Positions 25,810 to 34,517 of a stretch of 64,000 nt of DNA are shown in pieces (the stretch's first letter is position 1; every line of letters starts with the position of its first letter). Source of the DNA: CTSoil-075 sp042610375 (lineage in GTDB: Bacteria; Bacillota; Negativicutes; DSM-13327); NCBI RefSeq assembly GCF_042610375.1, contig NZ_JBGJZL010000019.1, forward strand, positions 1 through 64,000, read 5' to 3'. The notes under the pieces are model-generated. The model did not search any database. It saw nothing but the letters and a program-made list of their open reading frames with translations, and was not told the DNA's origin. Both the position numbers and the translations under genes were made by a program.

Positions 25810-26703
25810 ATGGATTTACGATTACTACAAACCTTTCTTCTGGTTGCAAAAATAGGCAATGTGACTCAAGCTGCAGAAAAACTAAATTTTAGTCAACCTA
25901 CAGTAACGACCCAAATCAGAACAATCGAAGAACACTTTGGGGTCTTGCTATTTGAGAGAGTAGGAAAAAAGTTATATATAACAGAAGCGGGTCAACGTTT
26001 GATTGGCTATGCAGAGAAACTATTGTTAATACATGGAGAAGCACAAGCTGTCTTACAAGAATTCTCATATGATAAAACGATTAAAATAGGTCTTGGTACT
26101 GCAGTTGCAGCCCATACACTTTCACCTATTTTACGGGAATTTCAAGAGCAGATTTCTAATGTATCGGTAAGCATTGAGCATTGTTTTAATTTGCCGATTA
26201 CAGTTAAAGGTATATTAGATAACAGTTTTGATTTTGCAATTGTGCATGACGAAATTTCAAATAATAGGATTTTGCAATTTAACGTTGTGGCGCAAAGACT
26301 AGTATGGATCGCACACCCTCTCCTTATCGAGAAGTATGGCAATAACGTTTGGCAGCACCCTTTCATTGCACTGAAACAAGGGAGTGTTTATCGCGCAAAA
26401 TATGATGGGATATTACGGGAAAAAGAAATAAGTCCCATGTTGGAATACAGTGATTCTGAAGCAATTCGGCAGGCTGTATTAAATGGATTGGGAGTTGGTG
26501 TATTGCCGGAAGTATTGGTTAGGCACAATTTGGATGACGGAACACTTATTGAGTTTAATAATGCGCCTAAGTTTGAAATTATATTTTCTGTGATATTCCA
26601 TAGAGAAAAAACATTTACTATTGCAACCCGTACTTTATTAGCAATGATTGCTGAAAATGCAAATATTCATAGCGAATTATTAGGATATTTACAATCGACG
26701 TAG
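25810..26703 (+). CDS. LysR family transcriptional regulator
   Basis: Regulator of 297 residues. The HTH lies in KIGNVTQAAEKLNFSQPTVT (about 14-34), with TIEEHFGVLLFERVGKKLYI as the conserved wing and helix. The effector domain follows. Only 25 bases separate it from the MFS transporter gene on the same strand, so the two are probably co-transcribed, and the regulator likely responds to the transported compound. The Shine-Dalgarno is weak (GGGATG). Confidence 0.87.
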   Translation: MDLRLLQTFLLVAKIGNVTQAAEKLNFSQPTVTTQIRTIEEHFGVLLFERVGKKLYITEAGQRLIGYAEKLLLIHGEAQAVLQEFSYDKTIKIGLGTAVAAHTLSPILREFQEQISNVSVSIEHCFNLPITVKGILDNSFDFAIVHDEISNNRILQFNVVAQRLVWIAHPLLIEKYGNNVWQHPFIALKQGSVYRAKYDGILREKEISPMLEYSDSEAIRQAVLNGLGVGVLPEVLVRHNLDDGTLIEFNNAPKFEIIFSVIFHREKTFTIATRTLLAMIAENANIHSELLGYLQST

Positions 26704-26728
26704 ATGATATGATTTTGGAGGAGAGCAA

Positions 26729-27919
26729 ATGGAAAATTTTTATGATAACGAACAAATTAGAATACGTAAGAAAGCCTTATTGACGGGAAGTTTAGCACAT
26801 TTTATACATGATGGATTTACTGATATGCTATATATATTTTTCCCCATTTGGCAAGCTCAATTTTTATTGAGTTTTACTGAAATTGGTTTTTTAAAAACAC
26901 TTTTTTCGGGTACTATGGCATGTTTTCAGGTGCCATCAAGCAATCTTGCCAATCGAATTGGTGAAATTAGATTATTATTACTTGGAACTATCCTTACAAG
27001 TGTTTCAGTTTGGCTACTCGGGTGGTCTACAACTCCAATTTTTCTAGGCTGCTTACTCGTAGTCGGAGGATTAGGTTCTAGCGTACAGCATCCCTTATCA
27101 TCTTCTATAATCTCCAATGCTTATACAAATAGCGATGCACGGAGAATATCGCTAAGTACTTTTAATGTAACTGGAGACATGGGCAAACTTGTTTTGCCAA
27201 GTGTAGCTGCTTTCTTAATTGGTCAATATGGTTGGCCGATGACAAGCCATGTACTTGGTATTGTCGGTATGGGGGTAGTTATCACTATTTTCCTAAGTAG
27301 TAAAAACATTCAGCAAGTAAATATAACTACAGAAAATAAGAAAACAAAGACAGCTATAAGTCTTTTAAAATGGAAGGAAAATAAAGCTTTTTGGTCGCTG
27401 TCAATGATAGGAGTTATTGATAGTGCAACACGTATGGGCTTTTTAACCTTTTTTCCATTTTTATTGCAGGAAAAAGGAGCAGAGGTGACAACCATAGGCC
27501 TAGCCCTTTCTCTTGTATTTGCAGGGGGGGCTGTCGGTAAATTCGTATGTGGTACGCTAGCTACAAAATTCGGAATACTACGATCAGTAATTATTACAGA
27601 GATTATTACAGCCTTTTGTATTTGGGCAATGCTCAACCTTCCGATAAATAATGTGATAGTACTCGCTCCGATTCTCGGAGTAGCCCTAAATGGTACTTCA
27701 TCTGTACTTTATGGAAGCGTTCCTGAATTGGTTTCTGAGGAACGTAGGAAACAGGCTTTTGCAATATTTTATACAGCAACAATTGGTGCCGGGGCACTAT
27801 CTCCTTCAATTTATGGGATGGCAAGCGACATAGTCGGTATAAAAACTGTCGTAATAATTGTTGCGATAGTAGCGCTTTTTACTATTCCATTAACGATACC
27901 TCTTAGGGGAAAACTTTAA
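26729..27919 (+). CDS. MFS transporter, Fsr-like
   Basis: Twelve-segment major facilitator of 396 residues. The N-terminus (SLAHFIHDGFTDMLYIFFPI) and the GGLGSSVQHPLSSSII stretch in TM4-5 are like the fosmidomycin-resistance (Fsr) subfamily, which has HFxxD and G-x-G-S-x-x-HP motifs. A second-half repeat starts at KAFWSLSMIGVIDSATRMGF. TTGGAGGAGAG precedes the ATG. Exporter direction and substrate are inferred only from family. Confidence 0.82.
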   Translation: MENFYDNEQIRIRKKALLTGSLAHFIHDGFTDMLYIFFPIWQAQFLLSFTEIGFLKTLFSGTMACFQVPSSNLANRIGEIRLLLLGTILTSVSVWLLGWSTTPIFLGCLLVVGGLGSSVQHPLSSSIISNAYTNSDARRISLSTFNVTGDMGKLVLPSVAAFLIGQYGWPMTSHVLGIVGMGVVITIFLSSKNIQQVNITTENKKTKTAISLLKWKENKAFWSLSMIGVIDSATRMGFLTFFPFLLQEKGAEVTTIGLALSLVFAGGAVGKFVCGTLATKFGILRSVIITEIITAFCIWAMLNLPINNVIVLAPILGVALNGTSSVLYGSVPELVSEERRKQAFAIFYTATIGAGALSPSIYGMASDIVGIKTVVIIVAIVALFTIPLTIPLRGKL

Positions 27920-28091
27920 TCATTAATTGTGAGAATGATTCATTTTTTATGTATTCTAGTATTTCAAAAGATATTCTAAAAAATATAGGTTATATTTTAA
28001 TGGCATATGGGAGAAAGACACTTGAGAACATCGGTGCAGACCATACGTATTTTTCATAAAGAGAAAGCTAAAAATGAGGAGGATGTTAAGA

Positions 28092-29015
28092 ATGAAAACA
28101 ATTAGCTTGCGCATTTTGCTCGCTTTGAGTCTGCTGCTCGGATTTGTGAATTCAAGCTCAGTTTGGGCGGAAGGGTCTAGTGAAGCACCAATGGCGAATA
28201 TAAAAATCGAACAATGGAAAGGGCATAGTTTCACATTTCTTAGTTTGCCTGCTGATCAGCAATCTGCTGGATATGATATTTTTACGGAAGATCATGCAAC
28301 GGAAGGATTCCAAGGCGATCGTTCCCTTCGCATTCCTTATGCGAATCATGTTGGAAAACAAGTTACAGTTACTGAAGTAGTGCCTTTTGAAGCTGGTAAT
28401 AACCAGAAAGATTATATGGTGCACATGACAGTAAATAATACAGGAGAAAGATTAATTGGTCGCAGCTTGCGCGGACAATTAGAAGGTCTGGTACTAACAT
28501 CTGATCTGGAAAATGCTAAGAAACAGTTTTTAGGAAAAACGATTTACCTTAAGTCTAGAGAACTATCGGGACTATATGTCCTTGGTATGACTACAGTACC
28601 ACAAGCAGTGCCCACTACAATCGGTTACCCAGTTAAAGTGGTTGACGTTTATGCAGGTAATCAATCTCAAGAGCCTATTTGGTTAATTATTTCAGTGAAT
28701 GAAGAAAAGGCGGTTTTACCTATAGGTTACAGTTGGACCAATATGCCAATTCAATCTTGGACCCAGAATCCTCCGTGGCAAAGTGCTTTTTTTACAGAAG
28801 ATCCAAGAAATAGCCTCGGTGGATCGTATGATTTGTGGAATCAAATTCAAACTGGCAATGTAGAAGCTGGTATGAACAAAGGACAAGTAGATCTTAGCTG
28901 GGGTAAGCCAATCCGTACTGAAGAAAATGATTTAGTTTGGATCTACGGTACTAAGAAGCTTATTTTTGATGGCGATGTGCTGTCTTCTATTGAAGACTTT
29001 TCAGGAAGTGAATGA
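28092..29015 (+). CDS. Secreted protein of unknown function, BamE-like C-terminal motif
   Basis: Exported protein of 307 residues. The signal peptide is clear (ISLRILLALSLLLGFVNSSS, likely cut after VWA). The mature part is beta-rich, with SLRIPYANHVGKQVTVTEVV and LVLTSDLENAKKQFLGKTIY. The C-terminus NKGQVDLSWGKPIRTEENDL resembles the SmpA/BamE-type repeat. The ATG at 28092 is eight bases after AGGAGG, so the upstream in-frame ATG at 28074 is rejected. A terminator follows at 29044-29082. I do not recognise the family. Confidence 0.65.
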   Translation: MKTISLRILLALSLLLGFVNSSSVWAEGSSEAPMANIKIEQWKGHSFTFLSLPADQQSAGYDIFTEDHATEGFQGDRSLRIPYANHVGKQVTVTEVVPFEAGNNQKDYMVHMTVNNTGERLIGRSLRGQLEGLVLTSDLENAKKQFLGKTIYLKSRELSGLYVLGMTTVPQAVPTTIGYPVKVVDVYAGNQSQEPIWLIISVNEEKAVLPIGYSWTNMPIQSWTQNPPWQSAFFTEDPRNSLGGSYDLWNQIQTGNVEAGMNKGQVDLSWGKPIRTEENDLVWIYGTKKLIFDGDVLSSIEDFSGSE

Positions 29016-29043
29016 GGAACAATTGGGAAATAAATGAGAATCC

Positions 29044-29082
29044 AGGGGTAGGTATAATGTTTGAAACACTATACCTACCCCC
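29044..29082. terminator. Terminator after the secreted protein gene
   Basis: AGGGGTAGGTATA pairs with TATACCTACCCCCT around a 13-base loop. Confidence 0.7.
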
Positions 29083-29144
29083 TTGTTTATTTGGAGTATA
29101 GGAATATATAATTAGGAAAAGCAACTGGTGGAGGGGAGTATAAC

Positions 29145-30929
29145 ATGTATCGCTATTTTATAGCAATTTGTTTGGTGTTTGTTACCTTTTCCGTGGGTTT
29201 TGCTCAATCCCTCGTGAATATTTCTGAGGAAGAGGAACTTGCGTATCGTATAGATCAGATGAGCCTAGAAGAAAAGATTGGGCAATTATTTATGGTAGCT
29301 TTTCGACAAGAGAATGGAAAGCCAGTTACTACTGTAACTAGAGAAATAAAGGCTGAGTTACAAAAGTATCATTTGGGCGGAATTATTTTATTTGGTGAAA
29401 ATTTTGTCGATATAGAACAAACAGTTACACTAACTATGGATTTGCAGCAAGCTGCAGGAACGATTCCTTTATTTATTGCTGTTGACCAAGAGGGCGGGCG
29501 CGTCAATCGGTTTCATTTTGGCACCAATTTACCAGGTAATATGGCATTGGGAGCTTCTGGAAAAGTCAGTAACGCCTACATAGCAGGAAATATTCTAGGA
29601 AGGGAATTAGTGGTGTTAGGAATTAATACTAACTTAGCACCTGTATTAGATATTAATAGCAATCAAGACAATCCTGTGATTGGTATTCGTTCCTTTGGGG
29701 CTGATGGGCAAATGGTAACAAAGATGGGAGCGGCGTATATACAAGGTTTGCATGCTGGGGGTATCATGGCAGCAGTCAAACACTTTCCCGGACATGGCGA
29801 TACTTCACTGGATTCTCATTTGGGTCTGCCTAGTGTTATATATGGAAAAAGCCGTTTAAGTGAACTAGAGATACAACCTTTTCGCGAAAACCTTTCTGCT
29901 ACCGATATGGTAGTGGCAGCTCATATTGCTTTTCCTGAATTAGATGATACTAAGGTTATATCAAAGAAAGACGGACAGCCAGTTTTCTTACCAGCTAGTT
30001 TCTCTCATAAAATTTTAACTGATCTTCTGCGGGAGAGTTTGGGCTATGATGGCGTAATTATAACCGATGCCTTGGAAATGAAGGCCATTACAGAACATTT
30101 TGGTACTGAAGAGGCAGTAGTAGGAGCGATTCAAGCTGGTGCGGATATTTTGCTTATGCCTAGTGATTTGCCTAAGGCATACGCGGGAGTGATAGAGGCT
30201 ATAAAAACAGGCGTCATTTCCGAAGAAAGGATTAATGAGTCGGTGAAGAGGATTTTACGTCTAAAGCGCCAATGGATTACTCCTAAAAATATTCCAAGAA
30301 GTATGTTGCTTGCTGCAGCGCAAAGTATCGTGAGCAGCAAAGAACATAAGGAGCAGGAAAGAACATTAGCTTATGAAGCAGTCACTTTATTAAAGAATGA
30401 AGAGGGTACGCTGCCTCTAACGGTAAAACGTGATAGTAGGATTGTAGTAGCTGCGCCGCGACCAGAAATACTGAATGTTATGGGAGAAGCAGTTCTTACA
30501 CAAATGAAGGCAGGTGGCCATCAAAAGGCTAAGATTACTGCTATTTCCTATGAAAATTTTGGTGAGCTGACTGCAGATCAGAAAAAAATGATTGATGAGA
30601 GCGATACGATTATACTTGCCACGTATAGTTCCACGCTAGCCAGTCGTACGCCAGGTCAAACAGCATCGGCTAGTTTTGCTGCAGCACTTACTCAGTATGC
30701 TGATCTATCGGATAAAAAATTGATTGTTATAGCTACGGGGACGCCCTATGATATTTTATATCTCCAAAGGGCCAAGGCTTATCTTGCTGTATATGGGACT
30801 AACTCTGCAAACATTCAAGCAGGTATGGCAGCTATTTTTGCTAGTATTAATCCATCAGGAAGATTGCCTGTACCTATACAAAATCAAGGAACGATTTTGT
30901 TTAACATAGGATACGGACTTAATAATTAA
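29145..30929 (+). CDS. Glycoside hydrolase family 3 beta-N-acetylhexosaminidase
   Basis: Secreted or periplasmic enzyme of 594 residues, NagZ-like in the first domain, that would release GlcNAc from peptidoglycan fragments or glycans. An N-terminal signal peptide (YFIAICLVFVTFSVGFAQS) is followed by the GH3 barrel. The acid/base His-Asp loop is in KHFPGHGDTSLDSHLGLP (about 206-223), the nucleophile Asp in GVIITDALEMKAI (about 305), and the substrate-binding part in AVDQEGGRVNRF. The C-terminal ~200 residues form the GH3 C-terminal domain, absent in short NagZ. GAGGGGAG precedes the ATG. Confidence 0.9.
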   Translation: MYRYFIAICLVFVTFSVGFAQSLVNISEEEELAYRIDQMSLEEKIGQLFMVAFRQENGKPVTTVTREIKAELQKYHLGGIILFGENFVDIEQTVTLTMDLQQAAGTIPLFIAVDQEGGRVNRFHFGTNLPGNMALGASGKVSNAYIAGNILGRELVVLGINTNLAPVLDINSNQDNPVIGIRSFGADGQMVTKMGAAYIQGLHAGGIMAAVKHFPGHGDTSLDSHLGLPSVIYGKSRLSELEIQPFRENLSATDMVVAAHIAFPELDDTKVISKKDGQPVFLPASFSHKILTDLLRESLGYDGVIITDALEMKAITEHFGTEEAVVGAIQAGADILLMPSDLPKAYAGVIEAIKTGVISEERINESVKRILRLKRQWITPKNIPRSMLLAAAQSIVSSKEHKEQERTLAYEAVTLLKNEEGTLPLTVKRDSRIVVAAPRPEILNVMGEAVLTQMKAGGHQKAKITAISYENFGELTADQKKMIDESDTIILATYSSTLASRTPGQTASASFAAALTQYADLSDKKLIVIATGTPYDILYLQRAKAYLAVYGTNSANIQAGMAAIFASINPSGRLPVPIQNQGTILFNIGYGLNN

Positions 30930-30956
30930 TTAGATATATACATCAAATCAATAATT

Positions 30957-30991
30957 ATGCCCTACAGTCAGGCTTAAGAACTGTAGGGCAT
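30957..30991 (+). terminator. Terminator after the GH3 gene
   Basis: ATGCCCTACAGT pairs with ACTGTAGGGCAT around an 11-base loop. Confidence 0.75.
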
Positions 30992-31122
30992 TTGTAGTAA
31001 TAGATTTTTGCCACGATAGGTGAAAGTTTTTTTACTGGAAATCTTTCGATTGCATACAGACATTGTTATAGCCGCACAATAACAGAGTAGCCTCCGAAAA
31101 ATTTGCAAGGAGATGCTTTTAT

Positions 31123-31365
31123 ATGAAAATTATACCTACGTCTACCATTGTTATTGATAATGATACTGGAGTAACGCTACTTAATGAAGAGGATATGTCG
31201 CTATCTTTACCTGACCATGACGAAATTCAAGCACTTAAGGGTTATACCCTTTCAATTGCCAATAAAGAATACACAATAGTAGAAGCGACTACGGAACCAA
31301 GGCTTAACGACGATTGTGATATGATTGGTACTTATGTTTTTCTTAATGTAGAGAAAAAAACTTAA
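31123..31365 (+). CDS. Small protein of unknown function
   Basis: Protein of 80 residues with high Asp/Glu content and no membrane segment; MKIIPTSTIVIDNDTGVTLL and YTLSIANKEYTIVEATTEPR suggest beta strands. AAGGAG nine bases before the ATG and a strong terminator shortly after the stop support a real gene. The family is not recognised. Confidence 0.6.
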   Translation: MKIIPTSTIVIDNDTGVTLLNEEDMSLSLPDHDEIQALKGYTLSIANKEYTIVEATTEPRLNDDCDMIGTYVFLNVEKKT

Positions 31366-31393
31366 AATAACCGTATCATCTCTAACAGCAAAA

Positions 31394-31437
31394 ATGCCCT
31401 AACCCTGACATATAGAAAGGGTTAGGGCATTTTTTTA
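31394..31437 (+). terminator. Terminator after the small protein gene
   Basis: ATGCCCTAACCCT pairs with AGGGTTAGGGCAT and is followed by seven T. Confidence 0.85.
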
Positions 31438-31506
31438 GACAATTGGTCAGGCTTTAGGACGCTTGGTTTCTAACGAAAAAAAGAATTTGAGAAACTGTCG
31501 CTTTAG

Positions 31507-32457
31507 TTATTGTTCGTTATCTATTTTTTGTGCGGTTTTTATAAATTCTTCCATGACTTTAGTGATATATTTATTTTGTTTATTATAGAAAAATACATTG
31601 CGGAATGTATGAGTACTATTAATCTTGTAATATACCATATTTGAATCATTGCTTGCTTTTTGGGCTAAGGTATCGCTAATGATGGTAATTGCCATGCCGT
31701 AACAGGCAACATTATACGCAGTCGCTAACTGATCTAATTCTAAAATGATTTTGGGTGTTATACCGTTTTCTTGGAAAATTTTATCTGAGCGTGTTCGCGT
31801 ATCATTTCCAATTCTTAAAAAAATAAATGGATCATGGGCAAATAATGATAAAGGCACGGAATTTGTCTCTGGCTTTAAGTGCATTCCTTGGTGGATATCG
31901 TCTATTGATAACTGATATTCTTGGGCGAGACTGTTTGAAGAAAATTTTTGAGGAACGGCAAGAATGAGACATTCGCGGCAGAATAAGTGTTTTTCATAGA
32001 TTGCTTCATTTAGGGGGTAATTATCAATTACAAAATCAAGTGCGCCTGAAAATAGCTGATCTTCTAAATGTGCACTATTAGCTTCAACTAGATTTACTTT
32101 GATGGCAGGGTATTTATTAGTGAATTTCGTGATAATTGCTGGAAGAATAAATGAAGCAAAAACATTGCTTGCGCCAATAGAAAGGCGTCCTGTTTTCAGC
32201 TGGTTTAAATTACTAAGATAGTTTTCAAATCGATTTTCAATATCCATAATTTTTTCTATGGATTTTATATATTCTATGCCGGCCTCTGTCAATTGAACAG
32301 GATTACTGCTTCGGTCAAATATAGAGCTACCAAGGCGTTTCTCAATTTTTTTGATTGCAGCGCTTAAAGCTGGTTGGCTGATATATAGATTTTGTGCTGC
32401 TTTTGAAAAGTTTTTCTCTTTGTATACTTCATAAATATATTCTTTTCCTTTAAACAT
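31507..32457 (-). CDS. LysR family transcriptional regulator
   Basis: Regulator of 316 residues, CysB/CbbR-type LysR. The HTH is in KNFSKAAQNLYISQPALSAA (about 15-35) with IKKIEKRLGSSIFDRSS after it. The effector domain begins at LKTGRLSIGASNVFASFILP. It is divergent from the racemase gene, with 130 AT-rich bases between, so it probably controls that gene. GGAGG precedes the ATG. Confidence 0.87.
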   Translation of the reverse strand: MFKGKEYIYEVYKEKNFSKAAQNLYISQPALSAAIKKIEKRLGSSIFDRSSNPVQLTEAGIEYIKSIEKIMDIENRFENYLSNLNQLKTGRLSIGASNVFASFILPAIITKFTNKYPAIKVNLVEANSAHLEDQLFSGALDFVIDNYPLNEAIYEKHLFCRECLILAVPQKFSSNSLAQEYQLSIDDIHQGMHLKPETNSVPLSLFAHDPFIFLRIGNDTRTRSDKIFQENGITPKIILELDQLATAYNVACYGMAITIISDTLAQKASNDSNMVYYKINSTHTFRNVFFYNKQNKYITKVMEEFIKTAQKIDNEQ

Positions 32458-32587
32458 GGTACCTCCGCTATATAACCAAATGATTATATTATTTATACTA
32501 ATATATCTATTTGATTCTATTGTATTTGAAATTTATAATAAAATCAAATAACGAATCAGTCTTTGATATAAACAGGGGGAAAGTAAA

Positions 32588-33292
32588 ATGAAAAAGTCAA
32601 TTGGAATTATTGGCGGCATGGGATCGTTAGCTACATGCGATTTGTTTAAAAAGATTATAGATATGACGGATGCCAAGTCAGATCAAGAACATATCCATAT
32701 TTGTATAGATTGTAATACTAATATTCCAGACAGGACGAAAGCCATATTAGAAGGGGGAGAGAACCCCATTCCTGAAATGGTGAGAAGCGGTGTTAGACTG
32801 CAGTCCATGGGGGCAGATGTATTAGTTATGCCATGTAATACGGCGCATTATTTTTATGATAAAATTACACCTTTTTTCGATATTCCACTTTTAAATATGT
32901 TGAAAGAAACGGTTCTAGAAATTAAAAAAAGAAAAATAAGAAAAATTGGATTGCTGGCAACTGATGGAACCATTGAGTCAAGAGTGTATCATACGGCCTT
33001 AGCGGACGCGGGGATAGATTTGGTTATTCCTTCGCCAATAAAACAGATGAGTGTAATGGATGTTATTTATAATGGGATAAAGGCATCAAATAGAAATATC
33101 AATCTTAATGAGTTTTATGGAACAATCGACGAACTTTTTGAGAAAGGGGCAGAAATATTGGTGTTGGGCTGTACAGAGCTGCCGGTTGCATTTGAACTGT
33201 TTCATATTGATCGGCCGGCACTTGACCCCACCACAGTATTAGCGGCAGCAGCAATTCGATTTATTGATAGACCGTTATTAAATAGGCTATAG
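32588..33292 (+). CDS. Aspartate/glutamate racemase family protein
   Basis: Cofactor-independent amino acid racemase of 234 residues in the aspartate/glutamate (RacX/YgeA) family. The two catalytic thiols are Cys83 in MPCNTAHYFYD and Cys195 in LGCTELPVAFE; the N-terminus GIIGGMGSLATCDLFKKI is characteristic. GGGGGAAAG precedes the ATG. D-Asp or other non-canonical D-amino acids are likely products. It sits alone, divergent from its LysR regulator. Confidence 0.9.
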   Translation: MKKSIGIIGGMGSLATCDLFKKIIDMTDAKSDQEHIHICIDCNTNIPDRTKAILEGGENPIPEMVRSGVRLQSMGADVLVMPCNTAHYFYDKITPFFDIPLLNMLKETVLEIKKRKIRKIGLLATDGTIESRVYHTALADAGIDLVIPSPIKQMSVMDVIYNGIKASNRNINLNEFYGTIDELFEKGAEILVLGCTELPVAFELFHIDRPALDPTTVLAAAAIRFIDRPLLNRL

Positions 33293-33365
33293 GATAATAG
33301 TCTCAAAATTTCGATAGCAATGAGGGGAGATAATCAAAATTCTGCACCGTTAGAGAGGATACGAA

Positions 33366-33390
33366 GAGCCACCTATTCGAAGGTTGGCTC
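33366..33390. terminator. Terminator after the racemase gene
   Basis: AGAGCCACCT and AGGTTGGCTC form a short stem with one mismatch around ATTCGA. The remainder of the 33293-33671 gap holds a TGCGTACTTGTCAG promoter and a GC-richer stretch (33530-33650), with no identifiable gene. Confidence 0.45.
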
Positions 33391-33472
33391 AGTGATATCT
33401 ATTTAATAAGGTTATCTTGTGACAATAAAAAAATACATGTGGTATAAAAATGGATACTATGCCACAAATAAG

Positions 33473-33508
33473 TGCGTACTTGTCAGTTGTGATATTAGTA
33501 TATATTAT
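33473..33508 (+). promoter_or_regulatory. Promoter with TGCGTACTTGTCAG motif ahead of the flavin reductase
   Basis: TTGTCA (33480-33485) and TATTAT (33503-33508) are 17 bases apart. The preceding TGCGTAC, continuing into the -35, is identical to the nitroreductase promoter at 63437-63450. A GTGGTATA ... TATGCCAC inverted repeat lies just upstream (33440-33466). Confidence 0.6.
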
Positions 33509-33671
33509 TATAGCATAGCTCGAGCGTTCAGGGGACAATAGCAAAGAGTAGCTTTTTTCAATACAAAGCGGGATAACTTTGCGGTACGGAGGATGGGCTA
33601 GAGTTGATGAGCGGCAGATCCGAAGCTGCCGGTATAAGGTACAGTGATTTTGAATAGGGAGGAATCTATAT

Positions 33672-34220
33672 ATGTCCAAAAATATACTCGTTTTAACAGG
33701 TAGCCCGAGAAAAAGCGGCAACAGCGATAAGTTGGCGAATGCGTTCATTGCCGGCGCCCAGCAAGCGGGGCACACGACTGTAAAATTTACAACCGCAGAT
33801 AAACACATCAAGGGCTGTATCGACTGTCAAACTTGTTTCAGCAGAGGTAGCGCTTGTTCCATTCCAGACGATTTTGCCAAACTTGCGCCGTTGCTGGAAC
33901 AAGCCGATATGGTTGTGTTCGCAACGCCATTATACTGGTTCACATTTCCAGTACAACTGAAAGCTGCCATTGACAAGTTCTATTCCTTTTTGATTGGAAA
34001 AAAGCCCTTAAAGGTCAAGGAATGCGCACTTTTGGTCTGCGGTGGCGGGATGGAGTTAGATACGTATGACGGTATTGTCAAATCCTATAAGCTGATTGCC
34101 GATTTCTTAAACTGGAAGGACAGCGGCGTGATCATTGTACCAGGACTTCATGACGAAGATGAGATTCTGAAGACCGACGGACTGCAGAGAGCTGAAAAAT
34201 TAGGAAAAAACATAGTTTGA
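33672..34220 (+). CDS. NADPH-dependent FMN reductase / Fe-S flavoprotein-like
   Basis: Flavodoxin-fold protein of 182 residues. The N-terminal phosphate loop is ILVLTGSPRKSGNSDKLANA. A Cys cluster follows in IKGCIDCQTCFSRGSAC (about 48-65), as in iron-sulfur flavoproteins and related reductases, and YWFTFPVQLKAAIDKFYSF is the FMN-binding region. GGGAGGAA precedes the ATG. Its promoter shares the TGCGTACTTGTCAG element with the nitroreductase gene, pointing to common redox or electrophile control. A terminator follows at 34231-34275. Confidence 0.87.
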   Translation: MSKNILVLTGSPRKSGNSDKLANAFIAGAQQAGHTTVKFTTADKHIKGCIDCQTCFSRGSACSIPDDFAKLAPLLEQADMVVFATPLYWFTFPVQLKAAIDKFYSFLIGKKPLKVKECALLVCGGGMELDTYDGIVKSYKLIADFLNWKDSGVIIVPGLHDEDEILKTDGLQRAEKLGKNIV

Positions 34221-34230
34221 TGATTTAAGA

Positions 34231-34275
34231 AAACGCCACTAGCTAAGGGGTTAAACCTTACTAGCGGCGCTTTTT
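34231..34275 (+). terminator. Terminator after the flavin reductase
   Basis: AACGCCACTAGCTAAGG pairs imperfectly with CCTTACTAGCGGCGCTT and is followed by TTT. Confidence 0.7.
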
Positions 34276-34517
34276 AATGATTTACATCAATTTCTATGCA
34301 TTCGGTCACCAATGTAGGTATTCGTCCTATCGACCATCGAAGTAAATATCAACTGCAGAATATAGTCTATCTAACTTCTGAGGAGTATAGTCCATAGGAG
34401 GTTGGACAATTTTCTTGGTAGGATTTTAGAGCATCTATGAAGAACTATTGCAATGTAGGATAAGTCTTACTTACGAATCAATCGTTATAATATCGGCAGA
34501 ATAAAGGTGGGTCGAGA

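Noticed and set aside
33530..33650. GC-richer stretch, possibly a gene remnant (peptide TEDGLELMSGRSEAAGIRY)
   Set aside because: Too short and not attributable to a family; may simply be the flavin reductase leader.
33389..33811. Minus-strand ORF of 140 codons
   Set aside because: It covers the flavin reductase promoter and gene start in an opposing frame; shadow of the real gene.
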